From contig CAWDJF010000009.1 in the NCBI GenBank assembly GCA_963802575.1, positions 124,001-188,000 on the forward strand: a stretch of DNA of 64,000 bases, written 5' to 3'. The notes below the pieces were generated by a model. The model made no database searches. It saw only the letters and a list, made by a program, of their open reading frames with translations, and had not been told where the DNA came from. The position numbers and the translations under genes are program-made. Of the stretch, positions 8,658-17,654 are shown in pieces (position 1 is the stretch's first letter; each line of letters starts with the position of its first letter). Source of the stretch: DATFTE01 sp963802575 (lineage in GTDB: Bacteria; Acidobacteriota; Terriglobia; Terriglobales; Acidobacteriaceae).

Positions 8658-10211
8658 TTAGGCCCAGAAGGTTCGGTCTAGCGTGCGGTATTGGATGGCT
8701 TCGGCGATGTGTTTTGGTTGGATGGCCGGGGCGGCTTCGAGGTCGGCGATGGTTCTTGCTACTTTCAGGATACGGTCGTGGGCTCGGGCGGTGAGTCCTT
8801 GCTGGGTCATGGCGCGTTCGAGCAGGCGTTCGCAGTCGGCCGAGAGATCGCAGAAGGCGCGAATGTGGCGCGGGGCCATCTGGGCATTGCAGTAGAGCCT
8901 CTCCCGAGTATTGGTGGCGGAGAAGCGGGCGAGTTGGGCATCGCGGGCGTGCATGACTCGTTCGCGAATCTTGGCCGAGCTTTCGGGCTCGTGGCCAGCG
9001 CGCATTTCTTTGTAGTTCACGGCGGGGACGTCGATGTGGATGTCAATGCGGTCGAGCAGCGGTCCCGAGATCTTCGACATGTAGCGCTGGATGAGCGGCG
9101 GAGTGCAGTGACACTCCCGGCTGCGATCGTTGAAATATCCGCAAGGACAGGGGTTCATGGCGGCGGCCAGCATGAAGCGGGCTGGGAAGGTCAGTGACAT
9201 GGCAGCGCGGGCGATGCAGACGGTGCCGTCTTCCAAAGGTTGGCGCATGACTTCCAGGACGTTTCGCGGAAATTCTGGCAGTTCGTCCAGGAATAAAACG
9301 CCGTTATGGGCGAGCGAAACTTCGCCGGGACGCGGAATTGCGCCTCCGCCGATCAGGCCTGCGTCGGAGATGGTATGGTGCGGGGCGCGAAAGGGGCGGA
9401 CACCGACCAGTCCTGCGCCGGGATCGAGGACTCCGGCGACGCTGTGAATCTTCGTCGTCTCCAAGGCTTCTTCGAAGGTGAAGGGCGGAAGAATCGTCGG
9501 CATGCGTTTCGCGAGCATAGTTTTGCCGGAGCCGGGAGGTCCGATCATGAGGATATTGTGGCCTCCGGCGCAGGCGACTTCGAGGGCACGCTTGGCGGTC
9601 TGCTGTCCGCGAACGTCTTTGAAGTCGACGATGTAATGCTGGGAGTCGCTGAGCAGCGTGTCGGTGTCGACTTTCAGCGGCACTATGCCGTTGCCGGTGT
9701 TGACGAAGCGGATGACGTCGAGCAGCGAACGGACGGGATAAACGTCGACGCCTCCGACCATGGCGGCCTCGCGGGCGTTGAGTTCGGGAACGACGAGGCG
9801 GGTGATCTTTTTGCCACGAGCTTCGATGGCGATGGGCAAAGCGCCGCGGACGCCCCTGACGCCGCCGTCGAGCGAGAGTTCTCCGACGAACAGGCAGTCG
9901 GAAATTTCTTTTTTGTTGAGGCCACCGTAGGCGCCGAGGATGCCGAGGGCCATGGGGAGATCGAATCCGGAACCTTCTTTGCGGATGTCGGCGGGAGCGA
10001 GGTTGACGGTGATCTGCGTGGGCGGGATGTCATATCCACAATTTTTCAGGGCGGCGCGCACGCGGTCGCGGCTTTCGCGGACAGCGGTGTCGGGAAGGCC
10101 CACGGTGTGGAAGTGGTCCTCTGTCATCTTGATGCCAGAGCAATCGACTTCGACCTCGATGATATTGGCATCGATGCCGTACACGGCAGCGCTGAGAGTT
10201 TTGTAGAGCAT
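8658..10211 (-). CDS. YifB/ComM family Mg-chelatase-like AAA+ ATPase
   Basis: A 517-residue protein of the YifB/ComM family; ComM is a hexameric helicase that promotes branch migration during natural transformation. The N-terminal ChlI-like domain (about 20-145, with AVRESRDRVRAALKN and GSGFDLPMALGIL) is followed by the ATPase: Walker A GPPGSGKT at 224-231, Walker B LFLDELPEF and an arginine-finger region LLDRIDIHIDVP. The family's Cys cluster is present (NPCPCGYFND, then CHCTPP). The length is standard. It is a single gene convergent with vapC; the stop abuts a hairpin repeat. A role in DNA uptake is family knowledge, not seen here. Confidence 0.93.
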   Translation of the reverse strand: MLYKTLSAAVYGIDANIIEVEVDCSGIKMTEDHFHTVGLPDTAVRESRDRVRAALKNCGYDIPPTQITVNLAPADIRKEGSGFDLPMALGILGAYGGLNKKEISDCLFVGELSLDGGVRGVRGALPIAIEARGKKITRLVVPELNAREAAMVGGVDVYPVRSLLDVIRFVNTGNGIVPLKVDTDTLLSDSQHYIVDFKDVRGQQTAKRALEVACAGGHNILMIGPPGSGKTMLAKRMPTILPPFTFEEALETTKIHSVAGVLDPGAGLVGVRPFRAPHHTISDAGLIGGGAIPRPGEVSLAHNGVLFLDELPEFPRNVLEVMRQPLEDGTVCIARAAMSLTFPARFMLAAAMNPCPCGYFNDRSRECHCTPPLIQRYMSKISGPLLDRIDIHIDVPAVNYKEMRAGHEPESSAKIRERVMHARDAQLARFSATNTRERLYCNAQMAPRHIRAFCDLSADCERLLERAMTQQGLTARAHDRILKVARTIADLEAAPAIQPKHIAEAIQYRTLDRTFWA

Positions 10212-10514
10212 GGGTCCGCGCGGCGGACGCGTGGGGACGGGAGAACGCCAAACGACCGACAGTTGAGGATAGGCCGGGCGGTTCCCTGAACACGGTGATG
10301 GGGGTCACGGGTGGGGGTGATTGATAGTCGTCAGTCGTCGGTCGTCAGTCGTCAGCAAGAGCCTTAAACGCAAAGATCGCTAAGAACGGCCGCAAAGGTC
10401 GCAAAGAAAGGCAATCTCAACGCTCAGGCGCTACGTACCAAGATGTCTAACAGGTTGTGGTTGTGCGGGTCGGGAGGGTGCTCTAGGATTCGATTAACGC
10501 CCCATAAGCTTTTT
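10212..10514. other. Intergenic region with simple GTCGTCAGTC-type repeats
   Basis: A 303-bp gap between divergent yifB and the histidine kinase. At about 10327-10353 there is a run of GTCGTCAGTC/GTCGGTCGTC words; at 10373-10412 there are CGCAAAG/CGCTAAG words like those at 245-283. Promoters for both genes must lie here, but I cannot point to convincing hexamers. Confidence 0.55.
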
Positions 10515-12635
10515 ATGCCGGTCGACCAACAGGATCCCTCCCACTCGCGGGCACCCAGTCAATTTGAAAAAGAAGAAGCGTGGCTGTGGCGGATTGCCCT
10601 GCTCTTTTTAGTGCTGCTGGCGGCAGCGCTGGCGGCGGAGTCTTGGGAGCGGTTGCACGATCTTCCCTATCACCTGGGGTTGCTTCCGGTGGCGCTGTTC
10701 TGCGTTGCCCTCGCCTTCGCGGCTTTCAGTTACGGGCGGCGGAAGCGCGTCGCGGAAATGAAGACGCTGGTGCAAGGCTTGCAGGAGCGCGCGACCCCGA
10801 CGGAAGCCCAGCTAGATCAGTTGGGACAAGTCATTGCCCGATCACAGCGCAGCTTTAAGGAACTGATCGATTCCATTGATGACGCGGCATTTGCCATGTC
10901 GCTGGACGGGACGATCAGGACCGTCAACAAGCGGGTGACGGAGCTGATGGGAATTGCCTACGGAGACATCGTCAACCATAAGCTCGATGAATTTCTGGAA
11001 GAGCCTGCGCGGGCGGATGTAGAGCGTGGGTTGTCGCGCTTTTTGGAACAAAGGCGCTGGTCGGGATTAGTGACGGCGAAGATTAAGGCGAGTCCACGGG
11101 TGCGGTATTTCGACTGCGTGCTCAATGCGATTGTGAAAAGCGATGAAGTCGTGGGCGTTAGCGTTCTGGCACGGGACGTGACTGAGGAACGCGAGAAGGA
11201 ACGGCGGTTCACCGAGCTGTTTGAGACTTTGCAGGAAGGCGTGTATTTCAGTACTCCCGAGGGCAGGTTGCTGGATGCAAACGCGGCGCTGGTGCAGATG
11301 CTCGGATACGGCAGTAAAGAAGAATTGATCGCGCTGGAGGCAACGGGACTGAATTCGGATGCGGGGCAGGCTCCGGTGCTGGGGCGCGGCACGGATGATC
11401 GCGGCGGAGTGCGAACGCGCGAGATTTCCCTGCGGCGTAAGGACGGGGGTGCGGGTGTGTTTCTCGATTCATCGCGCGCGGTGTGGGATGCGGCGGGCGC
11501 GGTCATCCGATATCAGGGCACGTTGGTGGATGTGACCGGACGGCGCGAGATGGAACGGACGTTACGGCAACAGGAAGAGTTCCAGCGTTACTTGCTCGAG
11601 AGCTTCCCCGATCTGATCCTGGTGATTGATCTGGAGGAGCGGTACAGCTTTGTGAGCGCGAGGATTCGCGATCTTCTTGGGTTCAAACCTTCAGATCTGT
11701 TGGCAACGAAGCTGGATGAGAAAGAGGGCCATGCTCCCGAGTTTGTGGCATTGTGTCGAGAGGTAAATGCGGGGAAGAAGAAATTCGGCTTTTGCGAGTT
11801 TGGGGCGCAGCATCGCGATGGTAGTTGGCGGACGATGCGGGCTTCGGCAAGTCCGCTGTACGATGCGGAGAATCGTCCGAGCGGCGTGATTGCGTCGGTG
11901 AGAGATATCACGATCGAGCGGAAACTTGAGCAGCAAGTCATCCAGAGCGAGCGACTGGCGGCAATGGGGCAGATGATTGGGGGGTTCGCTCACGAGTTGA
12001 ATAATCCCTTGACCAGCATTCTGGGATTGACGGAGTTGCTGCTGGAAGATCAGAAGGATATGCCGTCGCAAAAACAGCTAACGATGCTGCAGCAGCAGGG
12101 GCGGCGGGCAGCGGAGATTGTGCAGAACCTGACGTATTTTTCGCGGCCTCCGGCGCCGGGGAGGAGTCCGATTCAGCTCGGTGAACTGGTGCAGAGGACG
12201 CTGCATCTGCACGCGTATTCGCTGCGCAAGAACAACATCACTGTCGATTTCGTGCCCGATGCCACCGTACCGGCTGTAAGCGGGGACCCGCACCAGTTGA
12301 TGCAAGTGTTCCTGAATCTGATTTTGAATGCCGAACAGGCGATGCGCGAGGTGCACGACCGCGGGATTTTGCGGATTCGCATGGCGCGGACGGCCGATTC
12401 GGCGCAGGTGATTTTTGAAGATGATGGCCCGGGGATTGCGCAGGATATCCTGCCAAATATTTTTGATCCCTTCTATACGACCAAGCGGCCAGGGCGCGGG
12501 ACGGGATTGGGATTGAGCATCTCGAAGGCGATTTTGCGGGAGCATGGCGGGAATGTGGAGGCGGCATCGGGCCCGGAGGGTGGGGCGGTGTTTACCGTGA
12601 GCTTGCCGGTGGTGTCGGAAAACCCAAAATCTTAA
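10515..12635 (+). CDS. Membrane PAS-domain sensor histidine kinase
   Basis: A 706-residue kinase from the ATG at 10515; an upstream in-frame ATG at 10443 would add 24 residues of unlikely composition. Two membrane helices (about 26-42 and 54-73) are joined by a short loop. They are followed by about three PAS domains, separated by the usual DVTEEREKER, DVTGRREMERTL and DITIERKLEQQV linkers. The HisKA domain carries the phospho-acceptor His493 in GGFAHELNNPLTSILGL, and the HATPase domain shows NLILNAEQAM, DDGPGI and GRGTGLGLSIS. No receiver or partner regulator is adjacent, so it is an orphan here. An intrinsic terminator follows. Confidence 0.93.
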   Translation: MPVDQQDPSHSRAPSQFEKEEAWLWRIALLFLVLLAAALAAESWERLHDLPYHLGLLPVALFCVALAFAAFSYGRRKRVAEMKTLVQGLQERATPTEAQLDQLGQVIARSQRSFKELIDSIDDAAFAMSLDGTIRTVNKRVTELMGIAYGDIVNHKLDEFLEEPARADVERGLSRFLEQRRWSGLVTAKIKASPRVRYFDCVLNAIVKSDEVVGVSVLARDVTEEREKERRFTELFETLQEGVYFSTPEGRLLDANAALVQMLGYGSKEELIALEATGLNSDAGQAPVLGRGTDDRGGVRTREISLRRKDGGAGVFLDSSRAVWDAAGAVIRYQGTLVDVTGRREMERTLRQQEEFQRYLLESFPDLILVIDLEERYSFVSARIRDLLGFKPSDLLATKLDEKEGHAPEFVALCREVNAGKKKFGFCEFGAQHRDGSWRTMRASASPLYDAENRPSGVIASVRDITIERKLEQQVIQSERLAAMGQMIGGFAHELNNPLTSILGLTELLLEDQKDMPSQKQLTMLQQQGRRAAEIVQNLTYFSRPPAPGRSPIQLGELVQRTLHLHAYSLRKNNITVDFVPDATVPAVSGDPHQLMQVFLNLILNAEQAMREVHDRGILRIRMARTADSAQVIFEDDGPGIAQDILPNIFDPFYTTKRPGRGTGLGLSISKAILREHGGNVEAASGPEGGAVFTVSLPVVSENPKS

Positions 12636-12664
12636 ACCGCCGAGTACGCTGAGGTTTCGCGGAG

Positions 12665-12696
12665 AAGACGGGCTCGATGCCCGTCTTTATTTTTTG
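12665..12696 (+). terminator. Intrinsic terminator after the histidine kinase
   Basis: AAGACGGGC (12665-12673), loop TCGAT, GCCCGTCTT (12679-12687), then TATTTTTT. A perfect 9-bp stem with a T tract, 30 bp beyond the kinase stop. Confidence 0.85.
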
Positions 12697-12735
12697 GAAA
12701 TTAAAAACCTACGTCGTGGCTGGAATTGAGTTCTT

Positions 12736-12787
12736 GGCTCCCACCCTAACGTCGCAAACGGCGCGACGTTAGGATGGGGCACCCTCG
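12736..12787. repeat. Covarying-arm hairpin repeat, copy 5
   Basis: CTCCCACCCTAACGTCGC, loop AAACG, then GCGCGACGTTAGGATGGGG and CACCC. The inner arms (CTAACGTCGC/GCGACGTTAG) differ fully from copies 1-4 but pair perfectly; the outer arms are the same. Confidence 0.85.
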
Positions 12788-12815
12788 TTGGTGGTAACGC
12801 CAGAAAAACTTTCGG

Positions 12816-14009
12816 TTATCTTTCTACAGCCATGGCGACGGCGTTGCCTCCGCCGAGGCAGAGGGCGGCGATGCCGCGGTGAGCGTCGCGGCGGATCATT
12901 TCGTAGATCAGGCTGACGAGGACGCGGGCTCCGCTGGCGCCGATGGGGTGACCGATGGCGACTGCGCCTCCGTTGACGTTGACTTTGTTGGGATCGAGGT
13001 TCAGTTCGCGCATCACGCCTAGCGCTTGTACCGAGAAGGCTTCGTTGAGTTCGTAGAGATCAACTTCTTCATTCTTCCATCCAGTCTTTTCCCAGATGGT
13101 GCGAACTGCGCCAACGGGAGCCATCATGACCCACTTGGGTTCGACGCCGCTGGTAGCCTGGGCGACGATGCGAACCATGGGTTGCGCCCCGAGGTCTTTG
13201 GCGCGGGCGGCGCTGGTGACGACGAGGGCGGCGGCTCCATCGTTCACGCCGGGAGCGTTGCCAGCGGTGACGGTACCATCTTTCTTGAAGGCAGGCTTCA
13301 GCGAACGCAGCACTTCGATAGTGGTGTCTTCGCGGGGAGATTCGTCTTTGTCGAAGATCACCGCGGGCGCGCCTTTCTTCTTCGCGGGAATTTCTACGGG
13401 GACGATTTGCGCTTTGAGGCGGCACTCTTTCTGGGCTGAGATCGCCTTGCGATGAGAGTTGACGGCGAATTCGTCCTGCTCTTCGCGAGTGATGTTGTAT
13501 TTCTCGGCGACGTTCTCTCCGGTGATACCCATGTGGTAGTCGTTGTAAATATCCCAAAGACCGTCGTGAACCATGGAGTCGATGAGTTGCTGATTGCCAA
13601 GGCGGTATCCCTTGCGCGCTTGCATGAGGAGATAGGGCGCGTTGGTCATCGATTCCATGCCTCCGGCAACGACGATGGAGCTGTTGCCGGTCTGGATGGC
13701 TTGCGCCGCAAGAGCGACGGCTTTGAGTCCAGAGCCGCAAACCTTGTTTATAGTCATGGCACCTACTTCAGGAGACAAACCTCCGAAGATGGCGGCCTGG
13801 CGAGCGGGATTTTGACCGAGTCCAGCGGAGAGGACGTTGCCCATGATGCACTCGTCCACCTGTTTGGGATCGATGCGCGCGCGGTTGACGGCTTCGCGTA
13901 CGACGATGGCGCCGAGTTGCGGCGCGGTGAGATCGGAGAGACTTCCCTGAAATTTTCCTACCGCGGTGCGGCAGCCGGAGATGATGACAACCTGATCTGA
14001 TGCGGACAT
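12816..14009 (-). CDS. Acetyl-CoA C-acetyltransferase (thiolase)
   Basis: A 397-residue thiolase catalysing acetoacetyl-CoA formation or cleavage. The start at 14009 is supported by a GAGGAG ribosome-binding site 7 bp upstream. The N-terminal nucleophile Cys91 lies in INKVCGSGLKAV, the GGMESMTNAPYL loop is present, and the C-terminal catalytic elements are NEAFSVQALG, GGAVAIGHPIGASGAR (His) and CLGGGNAVA (second Cys). The length matches biosynthetic/degradative thiolase II (AtoB/PhaA type). No beta-oxidation or PHB partner is nearby, so its pathway is open. Confidence 0.95.
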   Translation of the reverse strand: MSASDQVVIISGCRTAVGKFQGSLSDLTAPQLGAIVVREAVNRARIDPKQVDECIMGNVLSAGLGQNPARQAAIFGGLSPEVGAMTINKVCGSGLKAVALAAQAIQTGNSSIVVAGGMESMTNAPYLLMQARKGYRLGNQQLIDSMVHDGLWDIYNDYHMGITGENVAEKYNITREEQDEFAVNSHRKAISAQKECRLKAQIVPVEIPAKKKGAPAVIFDKDESPREDTTIEVLRSLKPAFKKDGTVTAGNAPGVNDGAAALVVTSAARAKDLGAQPMVRIVAQATSGVEPKWVMMAPVGAVRTIWEKTGWKNEEVDLYELNEAFSVQALGVMRELNLDPNKVNVNGGAVAIGHPIGASGARVLVSLIYEMIRRDAHRGIAALCLGGGNAVAMAVER

Positions 14010-14255
14010 AAATGACTCCTCGATGATTTCGCGACTCCACATTATAGATGTCGGGAGCAACGGAAACGTTGAAATTCCCTGAGCGAGCGGAAGGCGCGAA
14101 GATTTCGTTCGGACACGATCACGGAAGATGAGAGTTGCGATTTTCTTCGACGAAGTGAGTGTGATGAGGGTGAAGATCGAAGAAATTTTGTTGCGCAGAG
14201 TACCTCAGGTGACTTTGGTGTGTGGGTCGCATGCGCGTGTGATGTCATTTTTCTC

Positions 14256-14284
14256 TTGACATCACATTTTGTTGACTCTATACA
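14256..14284 (+). promoter_or_regulatory. Near-consensus sigma-70 promoter for the 16-codon ORF
   Basis: TTGACA (14256-14261), a 17-bp spacer, then TATACA (14279-14284). The -35 is perfect and the spacing ideal; the -10 matches at five of six positions. This is among the best promoters visible in the window. Transcription would begin near 14291, leaving a leader of about 58 bases before the ATG at 14349. Confidence 0.8.
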
Positions 14285-14348
14285 ATCAAACAGTTGCAAC
14301 AGAAGACCGTTGCATAGTCCATGAAAAATGGAAAGGGAGAATAGATCA

Positions 14349-14399
14349 ATGGCAACCAAGAAGAAGGCAGCGAAAAAGGGCGGCAAGAAGAAGCACTAA
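14349..14399 (+). CDS. 16-residue lysine-rich micro-protein
   Basis: An ORF of 16 codons plus TAA, encoding MATKKKAAKKGGKKKH: 8 Lys and 1 His in 16 residues. An AGGGAGAA ribosome-binding site lies about 8 bp upstream. A strong promoter (14256-14284) and an intrinsic terminator (14423-14452) frame it with nothing else between, so it looks like a deliberate expression unit. The Lys/Ala/Gly composition resembles the basic tails of histone H1-like bacterial proteins, suggesting nucleic-acid binding; that is inference. The transcript could instead be a small RNA and the peptide incidental, but codon use, ribosome site and framing favour a real peptide. Confidence 0.6.
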   Translation: MATKKKAAKKGGKKKH

Positions 14400-14422
14400 T
14401 CGCCCAGTAAGCAATGAACCGA

Positions 14423-14452
14423 GGGGACGCGAAAGCGTCCCCTTAGTTTTTT
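14423..14452 (+). terminator. Intrinsic terminator after the micro-ORF
   Basis: GGGGACGC (14423-14430), GAAA tetraloop, GCGTCCCC (14435-14442), then TTAGTTTTTT. A perfect 8-bp GC-rich stem with a stable GNRA loop, 23 bp beyond the micro-ORF stop. Confidence 0.9.
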
Positions 14453-14469
14453 GGCGGTCGTCTAGCTCG

Positions 14470-14600
14470 CGAGAGAAAGCAGATTCCTCGCTTCGCTCGG
14501 AATGACAAGGGTTTGGGGTGTCGTGCTGAGAGGTAGGGGTCCTTCGACTGCGGCGCGCTTCTTGCTTCGCAAGAAGCGCGCCTTCGCTCAGGATGACAAC
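14470..14600. repeat. Intergenic 'TTCGCTC(G/A)GGATGACA' repeat tract
   Basis: The tract contains CCTCGCTTCGCTCGGAATGACAAG, a GCGCGCTTCTTG/CAAGAAGCGCGC palindrome (from about 14556) and TTCGCTCAGGATGACAAC. Related text occurs at 19976-20130 and 20905-20941. It lies between the micro-ORF terminator and the 3' end of the helicase gene and has no coding signature. Confidence 0.65.
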
Positions 14601-17533
14601 TTTGCGTGGCCCTGGCTACTTATCGAATACAGGCGCTTTTCGGTTTCGGGGCAGAGGTTACGGTAGGGGCAATAGGAGCAGTGGAAGCCGGGGCTGGGAT
14701 CGAATTTTCCGTCGGCGATGTCTTGCGCGACTTCTTCGACGCGGGCTTGGGCCTTCTGCAATTCAGCGCTGGTGCGCGCGGAGGTGACCGAGTTGTTGTC
14801 GGCCAGGTTGTAGAGCACCAGACGTTCGACGCCGTATCCCCATTTTATTTTTGCGGCCAGGGCGTAGATGGAGAGCTGCAGACTCCTATCGGCGTCCTCC
14901 TGCGTCTGGGCTTTGCCGGTCTTGTAGTCGGTGATAGCGACCTGCTGGTTGCCGAGGTCGTCAACGCGATCCATGCGTCCGACGACGGTAGTCTTGCCGA
15001 TCGGGATTTCAAACGATTCCTCAGTGTGCAAAACCTTGGGGGTGCCGTTGCGTTCGACAGCGGAGAGGAAATCTTTCAACTGTTCGATTCCCTGCTTCTC
15101 ATAGAGCTCGTGCTGGTAAGGATCCTGCACGCCGGCAGCGTTGAGATCGGCGCAGAACAGATCGATCAATGCGGCTTCGTCGAGCGGACGTCCGAAAACG
15201 ACCGAGTCGTAGTAGGCCTTGAGCACGCGATGCATGGACGCACCGTATTGCAGCGGGGCGGGAGGCTCGGTGGGTAGACGCCATTCGCGTTCGAGCTTGA
15301 ACTGCAGCGGACACTTCTCATAGGCAGCGACGGCACTGGGGCTGAGACGGGCTCCGAGATTCGAGGCCGGAGGCATGGCCAACCATTCGGCGGCGCGAGA
15401 TGGAGACTCTCCCGCGACGGCGAAGATGTCCGTCTGAAAATCGCGAGCGGGACGAACACGCACCGAAGATGCCAGAGTGCGATCTTTGGACAACTCGCGA
15501 AGATAACCGGGGGGAGTGGGATCGGTTTTGCCGGTTCCCTTCTTGCCGTAGAGAGTAAGCGAGTCGCGGGCGCGAGTCATGGCGACGTAGAAGAGGCGGC
15601 GCTCCTCCTGAGCGTGAATGGTTTCGTCGTCGCCCTGTCCGGCGGAATCGGGGTCGCGCAGGCCCTGCGGAAATTCGAAGAGCGGCTCTTTGAAGCTTGA
15701 TGGAAACGAATTGGAGCGCACGCGCAGGACGAAGACGTGGTTGAATTCGAGTCCTTTGGCGGCGTGGGCGGTGAGCAGCGTGACTGCGTCTTCATCAGGG
15801 GACGGCACGGGTATGGCGCCTCCCGCCTCACGAAAGTCGTCTAGGTATTCGACGAACTCCGCGAGCATTCGGGTCTCGGTGATCGGCTTCTGCTCCCATC
15901 TTGCGGTGAAGTCAAGCATCGCCTTGACGGGCGGCGACTCGCGATCGAGAACGAAGCGGCGAAGGATGATATCGAGCGCGGCGCGCGCAGGCGCATTCTT
16001 GCTATCGATCTCTTCCTTGGCTTGCTTGAGAGAATTGAGGACGGCCGGGCCTCCAGGGATGGTTTCGAGGACGGCGGCCACGCCGGGACCTGGATCATCG
16101 CGAGGCAGGGCGCGCACACCGGCGCGCAGGTCTTCGGGATTCACGGTGAATTGCGGGAGCGCGGCTACGCGGAACAGGCTGGAGCTGTCGCGCAGAGAAA
16201 CGATGCCCCCGGCACAGGCGAGCAGGTCGCGGACCTGCGGCGTGTCAGCGGCATTCAGATTCTCGATAGAGAATGGAATTCGCTTCTCCGCGAGTCCATT
16301 GGCGACCTCGTCGTTGTGCAGGTGCGAGCGGTAGAGGATTGCAAACCTTTTCCACGGTAACCGCAGCTGCTTTTTCTTCTCCAGGATGATGGAGATGACG
16401 TCGGCGGACTCGACGTCTTTGTCGGTGAAAACCAGGTCGGTGGGCGCGGTGGCCAGCGCTTCCCCTTGTTCGCGGGCCTCTTCTTCGCGAGCGGACACCA
16501 GCGCCGAACGTCTGTAGGGGAATGCACCCTTGGCGGTGGAGAAGACGTCAGGATTTTTGGCGATGACCGAGAAAGCGGACTGCAAGATGGGCGACGTGGA
16601 GCGACGATTCTTTTCCAGGACAACGAGCTCGGCATCCTGGAAATGATGCTGAAAGAGGGCGAAGGCTGCGCTCGATGCCCCGCGAAAGCGGTAAATGGCC
16701 TGATCGGGATCGCCGACCGCGAAAACATTTCGCTCGTCGCCGGCGAGTGTCTCGAGGATCTTCACCTGGGCGAAGTTGGCGTCCTGGAATTCGTCGAAGA
16801 GTATAAAGCGGGCAGCGCGGCGCTCCTGAGTCAGAAGCACGGGGTCGATACACAGCAGGTCATAGGCGCGGGTAATCATTTGGCCGAAGGTGCCGAGGTT
16901 TGCCTCGCGCAACATGCGATCGACCGTTCTGAAGACGCGAGAAATCTCTTCGCAGCGCCCGTGAGCTTCGTCGGGGCTGAGAACGTCGACTTCTTTGCTC
17001 TTGCTTACCCGAGGAGTAGGAAGTTCGCCACAACCGACGCGGCGAATGTAGTCCGCATATTTTTCCGGAGTGACCAGCTCATCCTGACAGCGGCGCATGA
17101 AGTCGAGCAGATCTTTCAGGAACTGCGTGGTGTTGGCGGCGCGGACAAAGTAGTTCAGATTCAGTTCGCGAATCCGGCGGCGGAGGTAGATCCAGAGGTC
17201 GGCGTCCTCGAGAAGCTCGAAGCCTTTTTTGTTCCTGATGAGCAGTTCGTTGCAATAGGCGTGGAAGGTCTTGGTCTTGAGCTGGGAGACGTCGACGCCA
17301 CGAAGTTCGGCGCGAACGCGATCGGCCATTTCCTGGGCAGAATTCTCAGTGTAGGTAACGGCGAGGATCTCATCGGGGCGGACCCCTTCTTCCTTGATAA
17401 GGCGCGCGATGCGGCGGATCAGGACGGTGGTCTTGCCGGTCCCTGCTCCGGCTACGACCAGCATGGGTCCGTGGACGTGTTCGATGGCCTGACGCTGGCG
17501 ATCGTCAGGGATAAAGGGAATTCTCGGAGGCAT
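14588..17533 (-). CDS. UvrD/AddA-like superfamily 1 helicase with C-terminal Fe-S nuclease domain
   Basis: A 981-residue ATP-dependent helicase-nuclease, probably for double-strand-break processing. Walker A VAGAGTGKTT is at 27-36; other SF1A motifs follow: AVTYTENSAQEMADRV (Ia), ILFDEFQDANFAQ (II), AVGDPDQAIYRFRGA (III), LTAHAAKGLEFNHVFV (V) and EERRLFYVAMTRARDSL (VI). The C-terminal RecB-family nuclease has a PD-(D/E)XK core around VAITDYKTGKAQ. One Cys in YEKCPLQFK and three in CSYCPYRNLCP match the AddB/RecB-type 4Fe-4S arrangement. No AddB/RexB partner is adjacent. The start at 17533 is used because further upstream lies a dispersed repeat. Confidence 0.92.
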   Translation of the reverse strand: MPPRIPFIPDDRQRQAIEHVHGPMLVVAGAGTGKTTVLIRRIARLIKEEGVRPDEILAVTYTENSAQEMADRVRAELRGVDVSQLKTKTFHAYCNELLIRNKKGFELLEDADLWIYLRRRIRELNLNYFVRAANTTQFLKDLLDFMRRCQDELVTPEKYADYIRRVGCGELPTPRVSKSKEVDVLSPDEAHGRCEEISRVFRTVDRMLREANLGTFGQMITRAYDLLCIDPVLLTQERRAARFILFDEFQDANFAQVKILETLAGDERNVFAVGDPDQAIYRFRGASSAAFALFQHHFQDAELVVLEKNRRSTSPILQSAFSVIAKNPDVFSTAKGAFPYRRSALVSAREEEAREQGEALATAPTDLVFTDKDVESADVISIILEKKKQLRLPWKRFAILYRSHLHNDEVANGLAEKRIPFSIENLNAADTPQVRDLLACAGGIVSLRDSSSLFRVAALPQFTVNPEDLRAGVRALPRDDPGPGVAAVLETIPGGPAVLNSLKQAKEEIDSKNAPARAALDIILRRFVLDRESPPVKAMLDFTARWEQKPITETRMLAEFVEYLDDFREAGGAIPVPSPDEDAVTLLTAHAAKGLEFNHVFVLRVRSNSFPSSFKEPLFEFPQGLRDPDSAGQGDDETIHAQEERRLFYVAMTRARDSLTLYGKKGTGKTDPTPPGYLRELSKDRTLASSVRVRPARDFQTDIFAVAGESPSRAAEWLAMPPASNLGARLSPSAVAAYEKCPLQFKLEREWRLPTEPPAPLQYGASMHRVLKAYYDSVVFGRPLDEAALIDLFCADLNAAGVQDPYQHELYEKQGIEQLKDFLSAVERNGTPKVLHTEESFEIPIGKTTVVGRMDRVDDLGNQQVAITDYKTGKAQTQEDADRSLQLSIYALAAKIKWGYGVERLVLYNLADNNSVTSARTSAELQKAQARVEEVAQDIADGKFDPSPGFHCSYCPYRNLCPETEKRLYSISSQGHAKLSS

Positions 17534-17580
17534 TGAGAGTGAGGATAGCAGAGAGGGGATGGTGCCGCGAACCGGCTCAA

Positions 17581-17622
17581 TGCCCCGCCCTTTCGCAAAC
17601 TGCGCGAAAGAACGGGGCACCC
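17581..17622. repeat. Covarying-arm hairpin repeat, copy 6
   Basis: GCCCCGCCCTTTCGC, loop AAACT, then GCGCGAAAGAACGGGGCACCC. Inner arm CTTTCGC/GCGAAAG is a fourth arm sequence. It lies just upstream of the helicase start. Confidence 0.8.
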
Positions 17623-17654
17623 AATGTGAAAAACTCGGAGACTACCGACGTTCC

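Noticed and set aside
10443..10514. Upstream ATG (10443) for the histidine kinase
   Set aside because: The extra 24 residues are Cys/Gly/Arg-rich and look like translated intergenic DNA; the ATG at 10515 leads directly into the normal cytoplasmic start before the first membrane helix.
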